Source: Nocardia camponoti (GTDB lineage Bacteria; Actinomycetota; Actinomycetes; Mycobacteriales; Mycobacteriaceae). From it: 64,000 nt of DNA. The position numbers and the translations under genes are program-made. Below, piece by piece: positions 17,005 through 26,000 of this stretch; within the stretch, counting starts at the first letter, position 1, and every line of letters begins with the position of its first letter. A model generated the notes under the pieces. That model searched no databases. It saw only the letters and a list, made by a program, of their open reading frames with translations, and was not told where the DNA came from. The stretch is taken from positions 62,001-126,000 of the forward strand of contig NZ_BMMW01000004.1 of assembly GCF_014646135.1 (NCBI RefSeq), read 5' to 3'.

Positions 17005-17858
17005 AACGGCTTTCCAAGCGCGACCTCGCGGCCGCTGCCGGGGTCGCGATGATCGCGATCGTCGTCGCGTTCGCCCTGATCTACCCGCTGACCCCCGGTT
17101 ACGCCCCGTACGCGCAGACCCTTGCCGACGCCTTCACCCGCCCGTTCACCACCGCGCACTACCCGCTGGGCACCGACTCACTTGGCCGCGATTTGGCGAG
17201 CCGACTCGCGCTGGCAGGTCGCATCACGCTGGGCCTTGTGCTGGTGATCGTGCTGGTCAACGCCGCGATCGGCCTGGTCATCGGCACGATTTCGGGCTAC
17301 TTCCGCGGCATCGTCGACTCGCTCCTGATGGGCGCGGCCGACGTGCAACTCGCGGTCCCGATGACGTTGATCATCATGGCTGTCTCGGCGGTGCGCGGTC
17401 CGAGCGTCGGGCTGATGGCGACCATTCTCGGCCTCACGTTCTGGGTCGGCTATGCCCGTGTGAGTCGGGCAGTGGCACTTGGCCTTTCGTCTCGCGATTT
17501 CGTGATCGCACCGCAGTTGCTCGGCGCGGGATCGCCGTGGGTGATGCGCAAACACGTTGTGCCGCATGTGCTTATCCCCGTCGTGATCCTCGCGACCGCC
17601 GACCTCGGCAACGTGATGATCATGATCTCGTCCTTCGACTATCTCGGTCTTGGCGTCCAACCACCAACGCCCAGTTGGGGATTGATGATCACCGACGGCC
17701 AGAAGTACCTGCGTCAAGCGCCGTATCTCACGATCGTGCCCGCTGTCGCGCTGCTGCTCGTGATCGCGGGAACCCTGCTGGTAAGCCAGCGCTTCACCGC
17801 ATCGGGCAACGGCCTGCGGCGCTCAGTCCGGCGGCGCGACATCAAGGAGCCAGCATGA
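17001..17858 (+). CDS. ABC transporter permease, DppC type
   Basis: 285 residues, second permease of the importer. HYPLGTDSLGRDLASRLALAGRITL is the conserved DppC N-terminal block; the EAA loop reads SSRDFVIAPQLLGAGSPWVMRKHVVPHVL; YLGLGVQPPTPSWGLMITDGQKYL is the conserved periplasmic motif. It overlaps both neighbours by four or three bases (ATGA), indicating a single coupled operon. Confidence 0.92.
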   Translation: MKRLSKRDLAAAAGVAMIAIVVAFALIYPLTPGYAPYAQTLADAFTRPFTTAHYPLGTDSLGRDLASRLALAGRITLGLVLVIVLVNAAIGLVIGTISGYFRGIVDSLLMGAADVQLAVPMTLIIMAVSAVRGPSVGLMATILGLTFWVGYARVSRAVALGLSSRDFVIAPQLLGAGSPWVMRKHVVPHVLIPVVILATADLGNVMIMISSFDYLGLGVQPPTPSWGLMITDGQKYLRQAPYLTIVPAVALLLVIAGTLLVSQRFTASGNGLRRSVRRRDIKEPA

Positions 17859-18832
17859 GCCTGTTGGAAGTGACCGATTTGACCGTCGGTTATGTCACCG
17901 CCGCTGGCGAGCGCGTTGTGCTTGTCGACTCGGTCAGCCTGCGACTTGAGCCCGGCGAGGTGCTGTGCCTAGTTGGTGAATCGGGATCGGGCAAGTCGGT
18001 CACCATGCTCGCCGTGCTCGGCCTGCTGACCGACCCCCTCACCGTCTTCAGCGGGAGCGTCCGGTTTCGCGGCAAAGAGCTGATCGGTGCCGACGACGAA
18101 ACCCTGCGAAAACTGCGCGGCGCGGAACTTGGCATGATCTTCCAAGACCCGATGACCTCGCTAAACCCGGTCCGTCGCGTCGGCACGCAGATCGGTCGCG
18201 CGCTCGCCGTCCACCAACAGTCCGACCGCCGCACCCGCGAGCGCAAGGTCGTCGAGCTACTCGACGCTGTCGGCATTCCGCAGCCCGCCGAACGGGCACG
18301 CGCCTACCCGCATCAGTGGTCGGGCGGTATGCGACAGCGCGCGGTGATCGCGATGGCGATGGCTAACGACCCCGCGATCCTCATCGCCGATGAGCCAACA
18401 ACCGCACTCGACGTGACCGTCCAAGCCCAGCTGATGGCCGTACTCGCCGAGGCACGCGAACGTAGTAATGCCGCAATGGTTTTGATCACCCACGACCTAG
18501 GCCTTGTCGCCCAATACGCCGATCGTGTCGCGATCATGTACGCGGGTCGGGTGGTTGAGCAGGGCACGGTGTGGCAGATTTTCGACTCCGCGACGCACCC
18601 GTACACCCTCGGCCTTCGTCGCAGCCTCATCGGCGAGCAGTCCGCAACCGAGCGCGCTTACGCGATCCCCGGTGCCCCTCCCCCACCAACAAAACGCCCG
18701 GCGGGCTGCGGTTTCGCACCGCGATGCGAGTTCGCGAACAAGGCGAGCGAGTGCGAAACCCACGTTCCCGCGCTCGTCACCTTGGCTGACGGCCGCGCCA
18801 TCGCCTGCCCACCCGCGCAGGTGGCGTCATGA
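17855..18832 (+). CDS. Oligopeptide-type ABC transporter ATP-binding protein, DppD type
   Basis: 325 residues. Walker A GESGSGKS, signature WSGGMRQR, Walker B ILIADEPTTALD and H-loop LITHD are intact. The C-terminal extension has GCGFAPRCEFANKASEC, the cysteine-rich OppD/F tail that can carry an iron-sulfur cluster. The ATG at 17855 overlaps the previous stop and has AAGGAG upstream. Confidence 0.93.
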   Translation: MSLLEVTDLTVGYVTAAGERVVLVDSVSLRLEPGEVLCLVGESGSGKSVTMLAVLGLLTDPLTVFSGSVRFRGKELIGADDETLRKLRGAELGMIFQDPMTSLNPVRRVGTQIGRALAVHQQSDRRTRERKVVELLDAVGIPQPAERARAYPHQWSGGMRQRAVIAMAMANDPAILIADEPTTALDVTVQAQLMAVLAEARERSNAAMVLITHDLGLVAQYADRVAIMYAGRVVEQGTVWQIFDSATHPYTLGLRRSLIGEQSATERAYAIPGAPPPPTKRPAGCGFAPRCEFANKASECETHVPALVTLADGRAIACPPAQVAS

Positions 18833-19797
18833 GCGACAACGTGATTGAAGTCGACGGCCTCGAGGTTGTCTTCACCAGCCGACGCGGCCTGCGAACCCGT
18901 CGACTGCGCGCCATCGACGGCGTCAGCTTCGCGGTCCGAAAAGGCGAAACCTTCGGGCTGGTAGGCGAATCCGGCGGCGGCAAGTCGACGCTGGTCCGCA
19001 CCCTATTCGGTATCAACAAGCCGACGGCGGGCAAGATCGAAATCCTCGGCCAGGACCTAGCCACGCTGTCGCCCCGTCAACGTCGCGCGCTGCGCAATCG
19101 CGTCCAGTTGGTCTTCCAAGATCCGTATTCCTCCCTCGACCCACGCATGACCGCCCACGACATCGTCGCCGAACCGCTGTGGATCGCAGGTGGCTATACG
19201 AAGGCGCGCGTCGTTGAGCTGCTCGACCAGGTCGGCCTCACCTCAGATGTGTTGCAGCGCAAGCCCGCTGAGTTTTCCGGTGGCCAGCGACAACGCCTCG
19301 GCATCGCCCGCGCCCTCGCGCTTGAGCCGGAAGTCCTCGTCCTCGACGAACCGGTCTCCGCGCTCGACGCGTCCGTGCAGGCCCAGGTGATCAACCTGCT
19401 TGAAGACCTACAGGAACGTCTTGACCTGTCGTATCTCTTTATCGCGCACGATCTTTCGGTCGTCCGGCACCTCTGCGACCGCGTCGGCGTCCTCCACCTC
19501 GGCAAGCTCGTCGAAATCGGCGACACCGCAACAGTTTTCGCGGCGCCGGCGCACCCCTACACTCGCGCGCTGCTTGCCGCGGTGCCGATTCCCGATCCGC
19601 ACCAACGTGCCCGCGACGCCTCGTTGCTGGTACGCGGCGAACTGCCCGACGCGGCGAATCCGCCGAGCGGTTGCACGTTCCGTACCCGTTGTCCCGAAGC
19701 TCAACCAGTTTGCGCCGCAACGGAACCCACGCTCTCCCCTGTCGCTGGCGAACACACCGTGTCCTGCCTGTTCCCGCTCGAAAGGATCACCCAATGA
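18829..19797 (+). CDS. Oligopeptide-type ABC transporter ATP-binding protein, DppF type
   Basis: 322 residues, partner of the preceding ATPase. Walker A GESGGGKST, FQDPYSSLDPRM, signature FSGGQRQR, Walker B LVLDEPVSALD, H-loop FIAHD. The C-terminal motif SGCTFRTRCPEAQPVC again gives the cysteine tail. Four-base overlaps with both neighbours. Confidence 0.93.
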   Translation: MSDNVIEVDGLEVVFTSRRGLRTRRLRAIDGVSFAVRKGETFGLVGESGGGKSTLVRTLFGINKPTAGKIEILGQDLATLSPRQRRALRNRVQLVFQDPYSSLDPRMTAHDIVAEPLWIAGGYTKARVVELLDQVGLTSDVLQRKPAEFSGGQRQRLGIARALALEPEVLVLDEPVSALDASVQAQVINLLEDLQERLDLSYLFIAHDLSVVRHLCDRVGVLHLGKLVEIGDTATVFAAPAHPYTRALLAAVPIPDPHQRARDASLLVRGELPDAANPPSGCTFRTRCPEAQPVCAATEPTLSPVAGEHTVSCLFPLERITQ

Positions 19798-21320
19798 AAC
19801 CCCTCCTCCGTTCCGCGACAGGCGGACTGTGCGCGCTCGCTGTGGCCAGCCTCGTGCTGACCGGGTGCGCGCCAGCGGGCACCAACGCTGCCGGCGCCAA
19901 GGAGATCGTGATCGGTGCCGTGACCGAGCCGTCGAAGATTCCCGACCCCATCATGGACGGTTCGCTGGCTGGCTATAACTACTACTTCGCCGAATTCGAG
20001 CAGCTTGCCCGCTTCGACGCCGACGGCAAGATCGGCCCATCGCTGGCAACCAAATGGGAGCACAACGCCGACTTCACCGAGTGGACCTTCACGATCCGCA
20101 CCGATTCGAAGTTCAGCAACGGTGAACCGGTGAAACCGTCGGATGTCGCCTTCACCTACAACACGATTAAGGCGAACCCGACGGGCGACCCAGCGACCTA
20201 CATGGAAATGTTCACCTCCGCCGCTGTCGGGCCGAACAACACGGTGATCTTCAAGCTCAACGCACCGTTCTCCGCGTGGCCGACCATCACGACAGGTGCG
20301 TCGATCGTCCCGGAATCGGTGTACACGAAGCTCGGATCGGCGGGATTCGCGGCGGCCCCGGTCGGGTCGGGACCGTACATGTTCGACCATTACACGCACG
20401 GCGTCGAGTACGTGCTCAAGCGCAACCCGAACTACACCGGCAAGCAAGCGAACTTCGACAAGCTCACCTTCAAGACTGTCGCCGACGCCGACGCACGGCT
20501 CAACGGCGTGCAGTCCGGCAGCCTCGACGTCGCGTTGATCGCGCCGAATCAGGTTTCCGCCGTTGCCAATTCGTCAAGCGTGACGGTGAAGGCAACCGGT
20601 TCCAACGGCGTCACGTTCCTCGGCATGAACTCCACCGCTGGCGCGCTCACCAACCCCAAGGTGCGTGAGGCGATCGGCTTGGCCATCGACCGCGACGCGA
20701 TCGCGAAGAACCTCCTCGCTGGCAAGGCCCAGGTCGACAACCAGCTCGTCGCGAAGTCGGTCGGCGGCTTCAACCCCGCCTACCCGAAGGCCGCGTTCGA
20801 CCAGGCTAAGGCCAAGCAGCTTGTCGCCGAGTCGGGCTACAACGGCGCGCCGATCCCGTTCCAGTACGCGACCAACGGGCGCATTCCGTTGAGTTCGGAA
20901 ATCGCGCAGGCCATCCAGGGCGACCTCGCCAAGGCGGGCCTGAATGTGGTTCTCCAGGGCACTGACCAGGGCAGTTTCTCGCAAATCATCTACGGGACGA
21001 AGAGCGCCCAGGGCATCTACCTCAACACCTACGCGCCGTCGACGATGGACGGCGACGCCCCGGTCGCGTCGATGTTCGGCAACCAGCAAAACGATTACGC
21101 GATGCTGCCCGCGACGGCCGCGCTTGTCGCGAAAACGCGCACGGTGAGCGGGCAGGACCGCATCAACGCCTACACCGAGTTGTTCAAGTTCAACGACGCG
21201 AACACCCTGCTCATCGGCCTCTACACCCCGGACACGAGCTACGCCGTCGACCCGAAGTTGACGTGGACGCCACGTGCGGACGGCATGATCACGGTCGACT
21301 CGGCGACCTTCGGAGGCTGA
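19794..21320 (+). CDS. ABC transporter substrate-binding lipoprotein, SBP family 5
   Basis: 508 residues. Lipobox LTGC puts the lipid on a cysteine near residue 24. The family 5 (DppA/OppA/NikA) layout is clear: LARFDADGKIGPSLATKWEHNADFTEWTFTIR, SKFSNGEPVKPSDVAFTYN, GSGPYMFDHYTHGVEYVLKRNPNY and REAIGLAIDRDAI. ATG 19794 overlaps the stop of the upstream ATPase gene. Because the operon continues with two amidohydrolases, the ligand is probably a small nitrogenous or amide/ring compound rather than a peptide. Confidence 0.92.
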   Translation: MKPLLRSATGGLCALAVASLVLTGCAPAGTNAAGAKEIVIGAVTEPSKIPDPIMDGSLAGYNYYFAEFEQLARFDADGKIGPSLATKWEHNADFTEWTFTIRTDSKFSNGEPVKPSDVAFTYNTIKANPTGDPATYMEMFTSAAVGPNNTVIFKLNAPFSAWPTITTGASIVPESVYTKLGSAGFAAAPVGSGPYMFDHYTHGVEYVLKRNPNYTGKQANFDKLTFKTVADADARLNGVQSGSLDVALIAPNQVSAVANSSSVTVKATGSNGVTFLGMNSTAGALTNPKVREAIGLAIDRDAIAKNLLAGKAQVDNQLVAKSVGGFNPAYPKAAFDQAKAKQLVAESGYNGAPIPFQYATNGRIPLSSEIAQAIQGDLAKAGLNVVLQGTDQGSFSQIIYGTKSAQGIYLNTYAPSTMDGDAPVASMFGNQQNDYAMLPATAALVAKTRTVSGQDRINAYTELFKFNDANTLLIGLYTPDTSYAVDPKLTWTPRADGMITVDSATFGG

Positions 21321-21329
21321 CACACATCC

Positions 21330-22562
21330 ATGAGCAATTGCCTCCACATCAGCAATGTCCGTCCCTGGGGCGGCGAACCGGTTGACGTGGTTGTCGAGAA
21401 CGGGCTGGTCACCGACGTGGCCAGCCCGGCCGACTGCCCAACGTTAGACGGCCACGGCCGCATCATCCTGCCCGCGTTCTCGGACGTGCACCTGCACCTC
21501 GACTCCAGCTGCCTCGGCTTGCCGTTCCGCACTTTCACTGGCGAGCCCGGCCGCTGGGGTCGCATCATGAACGACCGCGAGAACTGGCGATCGGCAGGAC
21601 GTTCGGTTGCCGATCGGGCCAGCTTCACCCTCGCGGTGGCAGTTGCCAACGGCGCGACCAGGATTCGCACGCACGCCCAGGTTGATGCCGATTCGAAGCT
21701 AGAAAAGTTCGAAGGTGTGCTTGCCGCGCGAGAGCGCTACGCCGACGTGTGCGATGTGCAGATCGTCGCGTTTCCCCAGGTTGGCATCCTGCTTGAGCCG
21801 GGTGTCGTCGATCTTCTTGACGCGTCGTTGCGGGCGGGTGCCGACCTCATCGGCGGGATCGACCCATGCGAAATCGACCGTGACCCGGTCCGTCACCTCG
21901 ACGCGGTGTTCGGCCTCGCGGAAAAGCATCAGGTCGACGTCGACATTCACCTCCACGAGGCGGGCGAACTCGGCCTCTTCACCACGGCCTTAATCCTGGA
22001 ACGCGTCGAGGCGTTGGGAATGCAAGGGCGCGTGACCATTTCGCACGCACGCGCGCTCTGCTCAGGATTACCGGGCGTTGGCGCGACGATCGACCGAATC
22101 GCGGCCAACGATGTCGCGATCACGCATGCGGCGGGCGGCGGCGGCTGGGAGTTACCGCTCGCTCAGCTCGCGGCGGCGGGCGTGCGCGTCGGTGTTGGCA
22201 TGGACGGCCAGCGCGACTACTGGTCGCCCTACGGCAACAGCGACATGCTTGACCGCGCTTGGCAATTGGCGTTCACGCAGGGCTACCGATCCGACCCCGA
22301 AGTCGAACACGCGCTTGCCGTTGCCACGTGGGGCGGCGCGAGCGTGCTCGATCGAAACCTCCTGCGACTGAGGGAGTTTGGTGCCCATCCCGGCTTCGCG
22401 GTCGGTGACCCAGCCGAGTTCGTGCTGCTCGATTCCGTCAGTCCTACGGCCGCCGTCATGGATCGGCCTGCTGAACGGACGGTGATCCATCGCGGCGCGG
22501 TGATCTCGGTCGACACCGACATCGCTGGCTTCGAGATTCCCGGCCGGTGGAGCAATCGATGA
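21330..22562 (+). CDS. Cytosine-deaminase-like amidohydrolase
   Basis: 410 residues. Metal-dependent amidohydrolase with the CodA-type ligand set in order: HLHLD near residue 52, VDVDIHLHEAGELG (His and catalytic Glu), TISHARALC (His), and VGMDGQRDYWSPYGNSDML with the metal/catalytic Asp, the last very like the cytosine deaminase motif. The likely reaction is deamination or ring hydrolysis of an N-heterocycle such as a pyrimidine, creatinine-like or triazine-type compound. It starts 9 bases after the binding-protein gene and overlaps the next amidohydrolase (ATGA). Confidence 0.87.
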   Translation: MSNCLHISNVRPWGGEPVDVVVENGLVTDVASPADCPTLDGHGRIILPAFSDVHLHLDSSCLGLPFRTFTGEPGRWGRIMNDRENWRSAGRSVADRASFTLAVAVANGATRIRTHAQVDADSKLEKFEGVLAARERYADVCDVQIVAFPQVGILLEPGVVDLLDASLRAGADLIGGIDPCEIDRDPVRHLDAVFGLAEKHQVDVDIHLHEAGELGLFTTALILERVEALGMQGRVTISHARALCSGLPGVGATIDRIAANDVAITHAAGGGGWELPLAQLAAAGVRVGVGMDGQRDYWSPYGNSDMLDRAWQLAFTQGYRSDPEVEHALAVATWGGASVLDRNLLRLREFGAHPGFAVGDPAEFVLLDSVSPTAAVMDRPAERTVIHRGAVISVDTDIAGFEIPGRWSNR

Positions 22563-24016
22563 AATGTCTTCGCGCCGAACATGTTCTGGGCTTCCGAGAC
22601 GGCGGCCATGCGTTCCTTCGCGACGGCCAGGTTGTCGTCGACGGCACGCGCATCGTGTCGGTCGGCCAACGCGCCGACGGCGACTTCACCGAGGTCATCG
22701 AACTGGGCGACGTGCTGCTCATGCCGGGCCTCATCGACCTGGACGCGCTCACCGACATCGACCACGCCCTGATCGACTCGTTCCAACCGGCGTCACTGGG
22801 CCTTGGCTTGCAGTGGTCGCGCGAGTACGCCGAATCACGCAGGAGCGCGGTCTTTTCCGCCGACGAGCGCGCGTTCATTCGCGAATTCGGCTTCGTCCAA
22901 CTGTTGCTACACGGCGTGACGACGGCGATGCCGATCGCGTCGGAAGTACACAGCGACTGGGCCGAGACCTATGCCGACGCGGTCGCGATGGCGCAGGCGG
23001 CGCAACGACTTGGCCTGCGCGTCTATCTCGGCCCCGCCTATCGCGCCGGGGTGAACGTGGTCGACGCCGACGGAACTAGGTCGATCTATTGGCAACCCGA
23101 ACTAGGCGAAGCGGGCCTAGCCGACGCGACGCGTTTCCTAGACTGGGCCGACCAACAGGATTCCGACCTGATCCACGGCGTCCTCCTTCCGTGCCGAATC
23201 GAAACGCTCACCGAGCCGCTCATGCGCGCGACCGCCAAACTCGCGGCTGAGCGCAATGTCGTTGTTCGACTCCACGCCTTGCAAGGTCTGCTGGAACGCG
23301 ATTTCGTGCTGGCCGAACACGGCATGCCCCCGCTAGCTTTGCTAGCGGAAACGGGCTTGCTCGGCCCGAATCTGCTGATCCCGCACGGTGTTTACCTCGA
23401 CTCGAATCCGCTAGTTGATGCGTCAACCGACGACGACCTCGCGACCATCGTCGATTCGGGTGCCGCGGTGATTCACTGCCCACTCACCTCGGCCCGCTAC
23501 GGCTCAGCCCTGGATAGCTTCGGGCGTTACCAGGCTGCTGGCGTGCGGTTATGCCTCGGCACCGACTCGTTCCCACCCGACCTGATTCGCGGAATAGACA
23601 CCGGCGTGAACATCGCGAAGGTAGTAGGCCATCGCTTGGACGCGGCAACGTACGCTGACTACCTCACCGCAGCGACCATCGGCGGCGCGAACGCGCTAGG
23701 TCGCCCCGACCTCGGGCGAATCGAACCGGGTGCCACCGCCGACCTGGTCGCCTTCCGACTGAACGACCCTCGCACGGGCGTCCACGACGACCCGCTGCGC
23801 ACTCTCTGCATGAACGCGTCAGCGCGGGAGACCGACTTCGTGATGGTCGCTGGCCGAATAGTGGTGCGCGACAGCACAATTGCCGGCATCGATTTGCCAG
23901 CGATGATGACCCGAGCTCAGTCGCTTTTCACCCGAATGCGCGAGGCCTACTCGGGCCGCGACTACCAATCCCGCCCGACAGCCGAACTGTTCCCGCCTTC
24001 GTTTCCCGACTTGTAG
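22559..24016 (+). CDS. Amidohydrolase family protein lacking the usual HxH metal motif
   Basis: 485 residues, TRZ/ATZ-like fold. The beta-strand-1 position, normally PGxxNxHxH, reads MPGLIDLDALTDIDHALID, so the two metal His residues are replaced. Later family residues remain: VVRLHALQGLLERD, NLLIPHGVYLD, AAVIHCPLTSARYG and LCLGTDSFPPDLI. It may use a different metal arrangement or act as a non-metal or regulatory homologue, possibly in complex with the preceding CodA-like enzyme. It overlaps that gene by four bases and ends the importer operon. Confidence 0.82.
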   Translation: MKCLRAEHVLGFRDGGHAFLRDGQVVVDGTRIVSVGQRADGDFTEVIELGDVLLMPGLIDLDALTDIDHALIDSFQPASLGLGLQWSREYAESRRSAVFSADERAFIREFGFVQLLLHGVTTAMPIASEVHSDWAETYADAVAMAQAAQRLGLRVYLGPAYRAGVNVVDADGTRSIYWQPELGEAGLADATRFLDWADQQDSDLIHGVLLPCRIETLTEPLMRATAKLAAERNVVVRLHALQGLLERDFVLAEHGMPPLALLAETGLLGPNLLIPHGVYLDSNPLVDASTDDDLATIVDSGAAVIHCPLTSARYGSALDSFGRYQAAGVRLCLGTDSFPPDLIRGIDTGVNIAKVVGHRLDAATYADYLTAATIGGANALGRPDLGRIEPGATADLVAFRLNDPRTGVHDDPLRTLCMNASARETDFVMVAGRIVVRDSTIAGIDLPAMMTRAQSLFTRMREAYSGRDYQSRPTAELFPPSFPDL

Positions 24017-24043
24017 GCAGGCGATACCTGCCAGGATAAAACC

Positions 24044-24943
24044 ATGTCCAAACGCGAGCTGCTTATTCTCGGCACCGCAGGCGCGGTCCCTACCCGTCGC
24101 CGCAATCACAACGGGTATCTCCTTCGCTGGGACGGGCAAGGGATCATGTTCGATCCCGGCGAAGGGACGCAACGGCAGATGTCGCATGCGGGGGCGTCGG
24201 CTACCGAGTTGAACTGGTTGTGCGTCACGCACTTTCACGGCGACCACTCCCTTGGCGTGCCCGGCCTCATTCAGCGACTCGGGCGCGACCAAGTTCCGCA
24301 CGACGTCAACGCCGTTTTCCCGCAAGAAGGGCAGCATTACTGGGACCGGCTCAAACACGCGACAAGCTACTTCGGCGAACCCACGCTCGTCGAACACCCG
24401 GTCAGCGGACCCGAGGCAACGGTCGATGGCGGCGCGTTCACCATCACCGCACGTCCCCTCGACCACAGCATCCCCACCTACGGCTACCGCCTCGCCGAAC
24501 CCGACGGGCGCACGTTCCTGCCCGACAAACTGCGCGAACACGGCATCAGCGGACCTGCCATCCGCGACCTCTCCGGCGACCTGCTCGATGAATGCTCGGT
24601 CGCGCGGCCGGGCCAGAAGGTCGCGTTCATCATGGACACCCGAATCTGCGACAACGTCTTCGCGCTCGCCGACGGCGTCGACATGCTCATCATCGAGTCA
24701 ACCTTCCTTGACGCCGAAGCCGAACAAGCCGCCGAACGCGCGCACCTCACCGCCCGCCAGGCAGGCGAGGTCGCGCGCCAAGCAGGCGTCGGCACGCTCG
24801 TCCTCACGCATTTCTCCGAGCGCTACACCGGCCAGCACGATCCGCTGTTCCTAGAACAGGCCGACTTCCCGAACACCGTTTTCGCGCACGACCTCGACCG
24901 CGTGCCACTGCCACCCCGACGAACCGCCGACGTCACCGGCTGA
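24044..24943 (+). CDS. rnz: Ribonuclease Z
   Basis: 299 residues, metallo-beta-lactamase fold. LLILGTAGAVPTRRRNHNGYLL, FDPGEGTQRQM and the zinc motif THFHGDHSLGVPGLIQ identify tRNA 3' processing endonuclease RNase Z; DTRICDN and LTHFSERY follow, as does the late His. It cleaves pre-tRNA 3' trailers in the cytoplasm. It starts 27 bases after the amidohydrolase but is functionally unrelated to it. The next gene starts 38 bases downstream. Confidence 0.93.
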   Translation: MSKRELLILGTAGAVPTRRRNHNGYLLRWDGQGIMFDPGEGTQRQMSHAGASATELNWLCVTHFHGDHSLGVPGLIQRLGRDQVPHDVNAVFPQEGQHYWDRLKHATSYFGEPTLVEHPVSGPEATVDGGAFTITARPLDHSIPTYGYRLAEPDGRTFLPDKLREHGISGPAIRDLSGDLLDECSVARPGQKVAFIMDTRICDNVFALADGVDMLIIESTFLDAEAEQAAERAHLTARQAGEVARQAGVGTLVLTHFSERYTGQHDPLFLEQADFPNTVFAHDLDRVPLPPRRTADVTG

Positions 24944-24981
24944 GCCGCCGCGTGTCGCACGAGCGCGCGCACACTGGAACT

Positions 24982-25359
24982 ATGACCGAACCTGCGATCG
25001 TCGTCGATGTCGCCAACGTGATGGGTTCCCGGCCGAATGGCTGGTGGAAGGACCGCGCTGGCGCGGCTAAGAAGTTGCTCGCCCAACTCGCCGACCTGGG
25101 TGCGCAGCAGCACGCCGAGGTGGTCGTGATTCTGGAAGGCCAAGCCAAATCCGCTGGCAAAGGCGATGAGAGTTATCCCGGCGTCCGGGTTGTGCTCGCG
25201 AAGGGCGAAGGCGACGACACCATCGTCGACGTGACCGCCGAGCTGAAAGGCCGCCCAACCACCGTCGTCACCGCCGACCGTGGCCTGCGCGAGCGGGTGG
25301 AGAAATTGGGCGCGAAAACGGTCGGGCCGGGCTGGCTATTCGAGCGAATCGATAAGTAG
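24982..25359 (+). CDS. NYN/PIN-like domain protein
   Basis: 125 residues. The sequence begins MTEPAIVVDVANVMGSRPNGWW, with acidic residues of a PIN-like fold (VDVANV, GEGDDTIVD, VTADRGLRERV). This pattern matches NYN-domain putative ribonucleases common in actinobacteria. ATG 24982 gives the canonical N-terminus. It may act with RNase Z in RNA processing; that is inference from adjacency only. Confidence 0.82.
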   Translation: MTEPAIVVDVANVMGSRPNGWWKDRAGAAKKLLAQLADLGAQQHAEVVVILEGQAKSAGKGDESYPGVRVVLAKGEGDDTIVDVTAELKGRPTTVVTADRGLRERVEKLGAKTVGPGWLFERIDK

Positions 25360-25362
25360 AAA

Positions 25363-25896
25363 TCAGCCGACGTCGCGGCGCAACCAATGCACTTCAGCGC
25401 CGCTTTCGGGACCGTGCCGGTAATCCTCTAGGTCCTCGTCCCACGGGGTGCCGAGCGCGCGATCGATTTCGGCCGACAAATCATAAGAACCGTGCGAACT
25501 GAGTTCAGTCGACGCTTGCAGTAGCGCGCGCAGTCGCATTTCGCCGAGCATCACGTCGCCATTCGCGCCGGTTGATCCGTGCCAGAGCCCAAGGGCGGGA
25601 ACGAAACTGTAGCGCTCGCCGTCGACGCCTTCGCTCGGATCTTCGGTGACTTCGAAACGCAATACCGGCCACGTCCGCAATGATTGAGCAATCCGCGCTG
25701 CCGAGCCGACCGGACCCAACCAATCGCAACTGGCCCGTAAATGACCGTCGGCGGGTTGGGTGGTCCAGCGCAATTTCGCAGGCGCGGAAAGGGCTGACGA
25801 CAGCGCCCATTCCACGTGCGGGCACAGCGCCGCGGGGGATGAATGAATGTAGACAACACCTGCCGTCGCGTCAGCGAACTGACTCGATGCACGCAC
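25363..25896 (-). CDS. DUF3145 family protein
   Basis: 177 residues. VRASSQFADATAGVVYIHSSPAALCPHVEWALSS is the conserved beginning of DUF3145, an actinobacterial family of unknown function. GTG 25896 is chosen because GGAGG lies 8 bases upstream; the TTG at 25905 would sit only 2 bases from that SD. No signal peptide or membrane segment. The gene is convergent with the NYN gene, 3 bases apart. Confidence 0.88.
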   Translation of the reverse strand: MRASSQFADATAGVVYIHSSPAALCPHVEWALSSALSAPAKLRWTTQPADGHLRASCDWLGPVGSAARIAQSLRTWPVLRFEVTEDPSEGVDGERYSFVPALGLWHGSTGANGDVMLGEMRLRALLQASTELSSHGSYDLSAEIDRALGTPWDEDLEDYRHGPESGAEVHWLRRDVG

Positions 25897-26000
25897 CAGC
25901 AACACCTCCAGCCTCGACTGCGAGCGTCTTCCCCGACGAGCGGTCCGCGACTGACGTGGCCCGAAGTGTACTGATCGTTCGCAGTGTGCCGGAACCGCTT

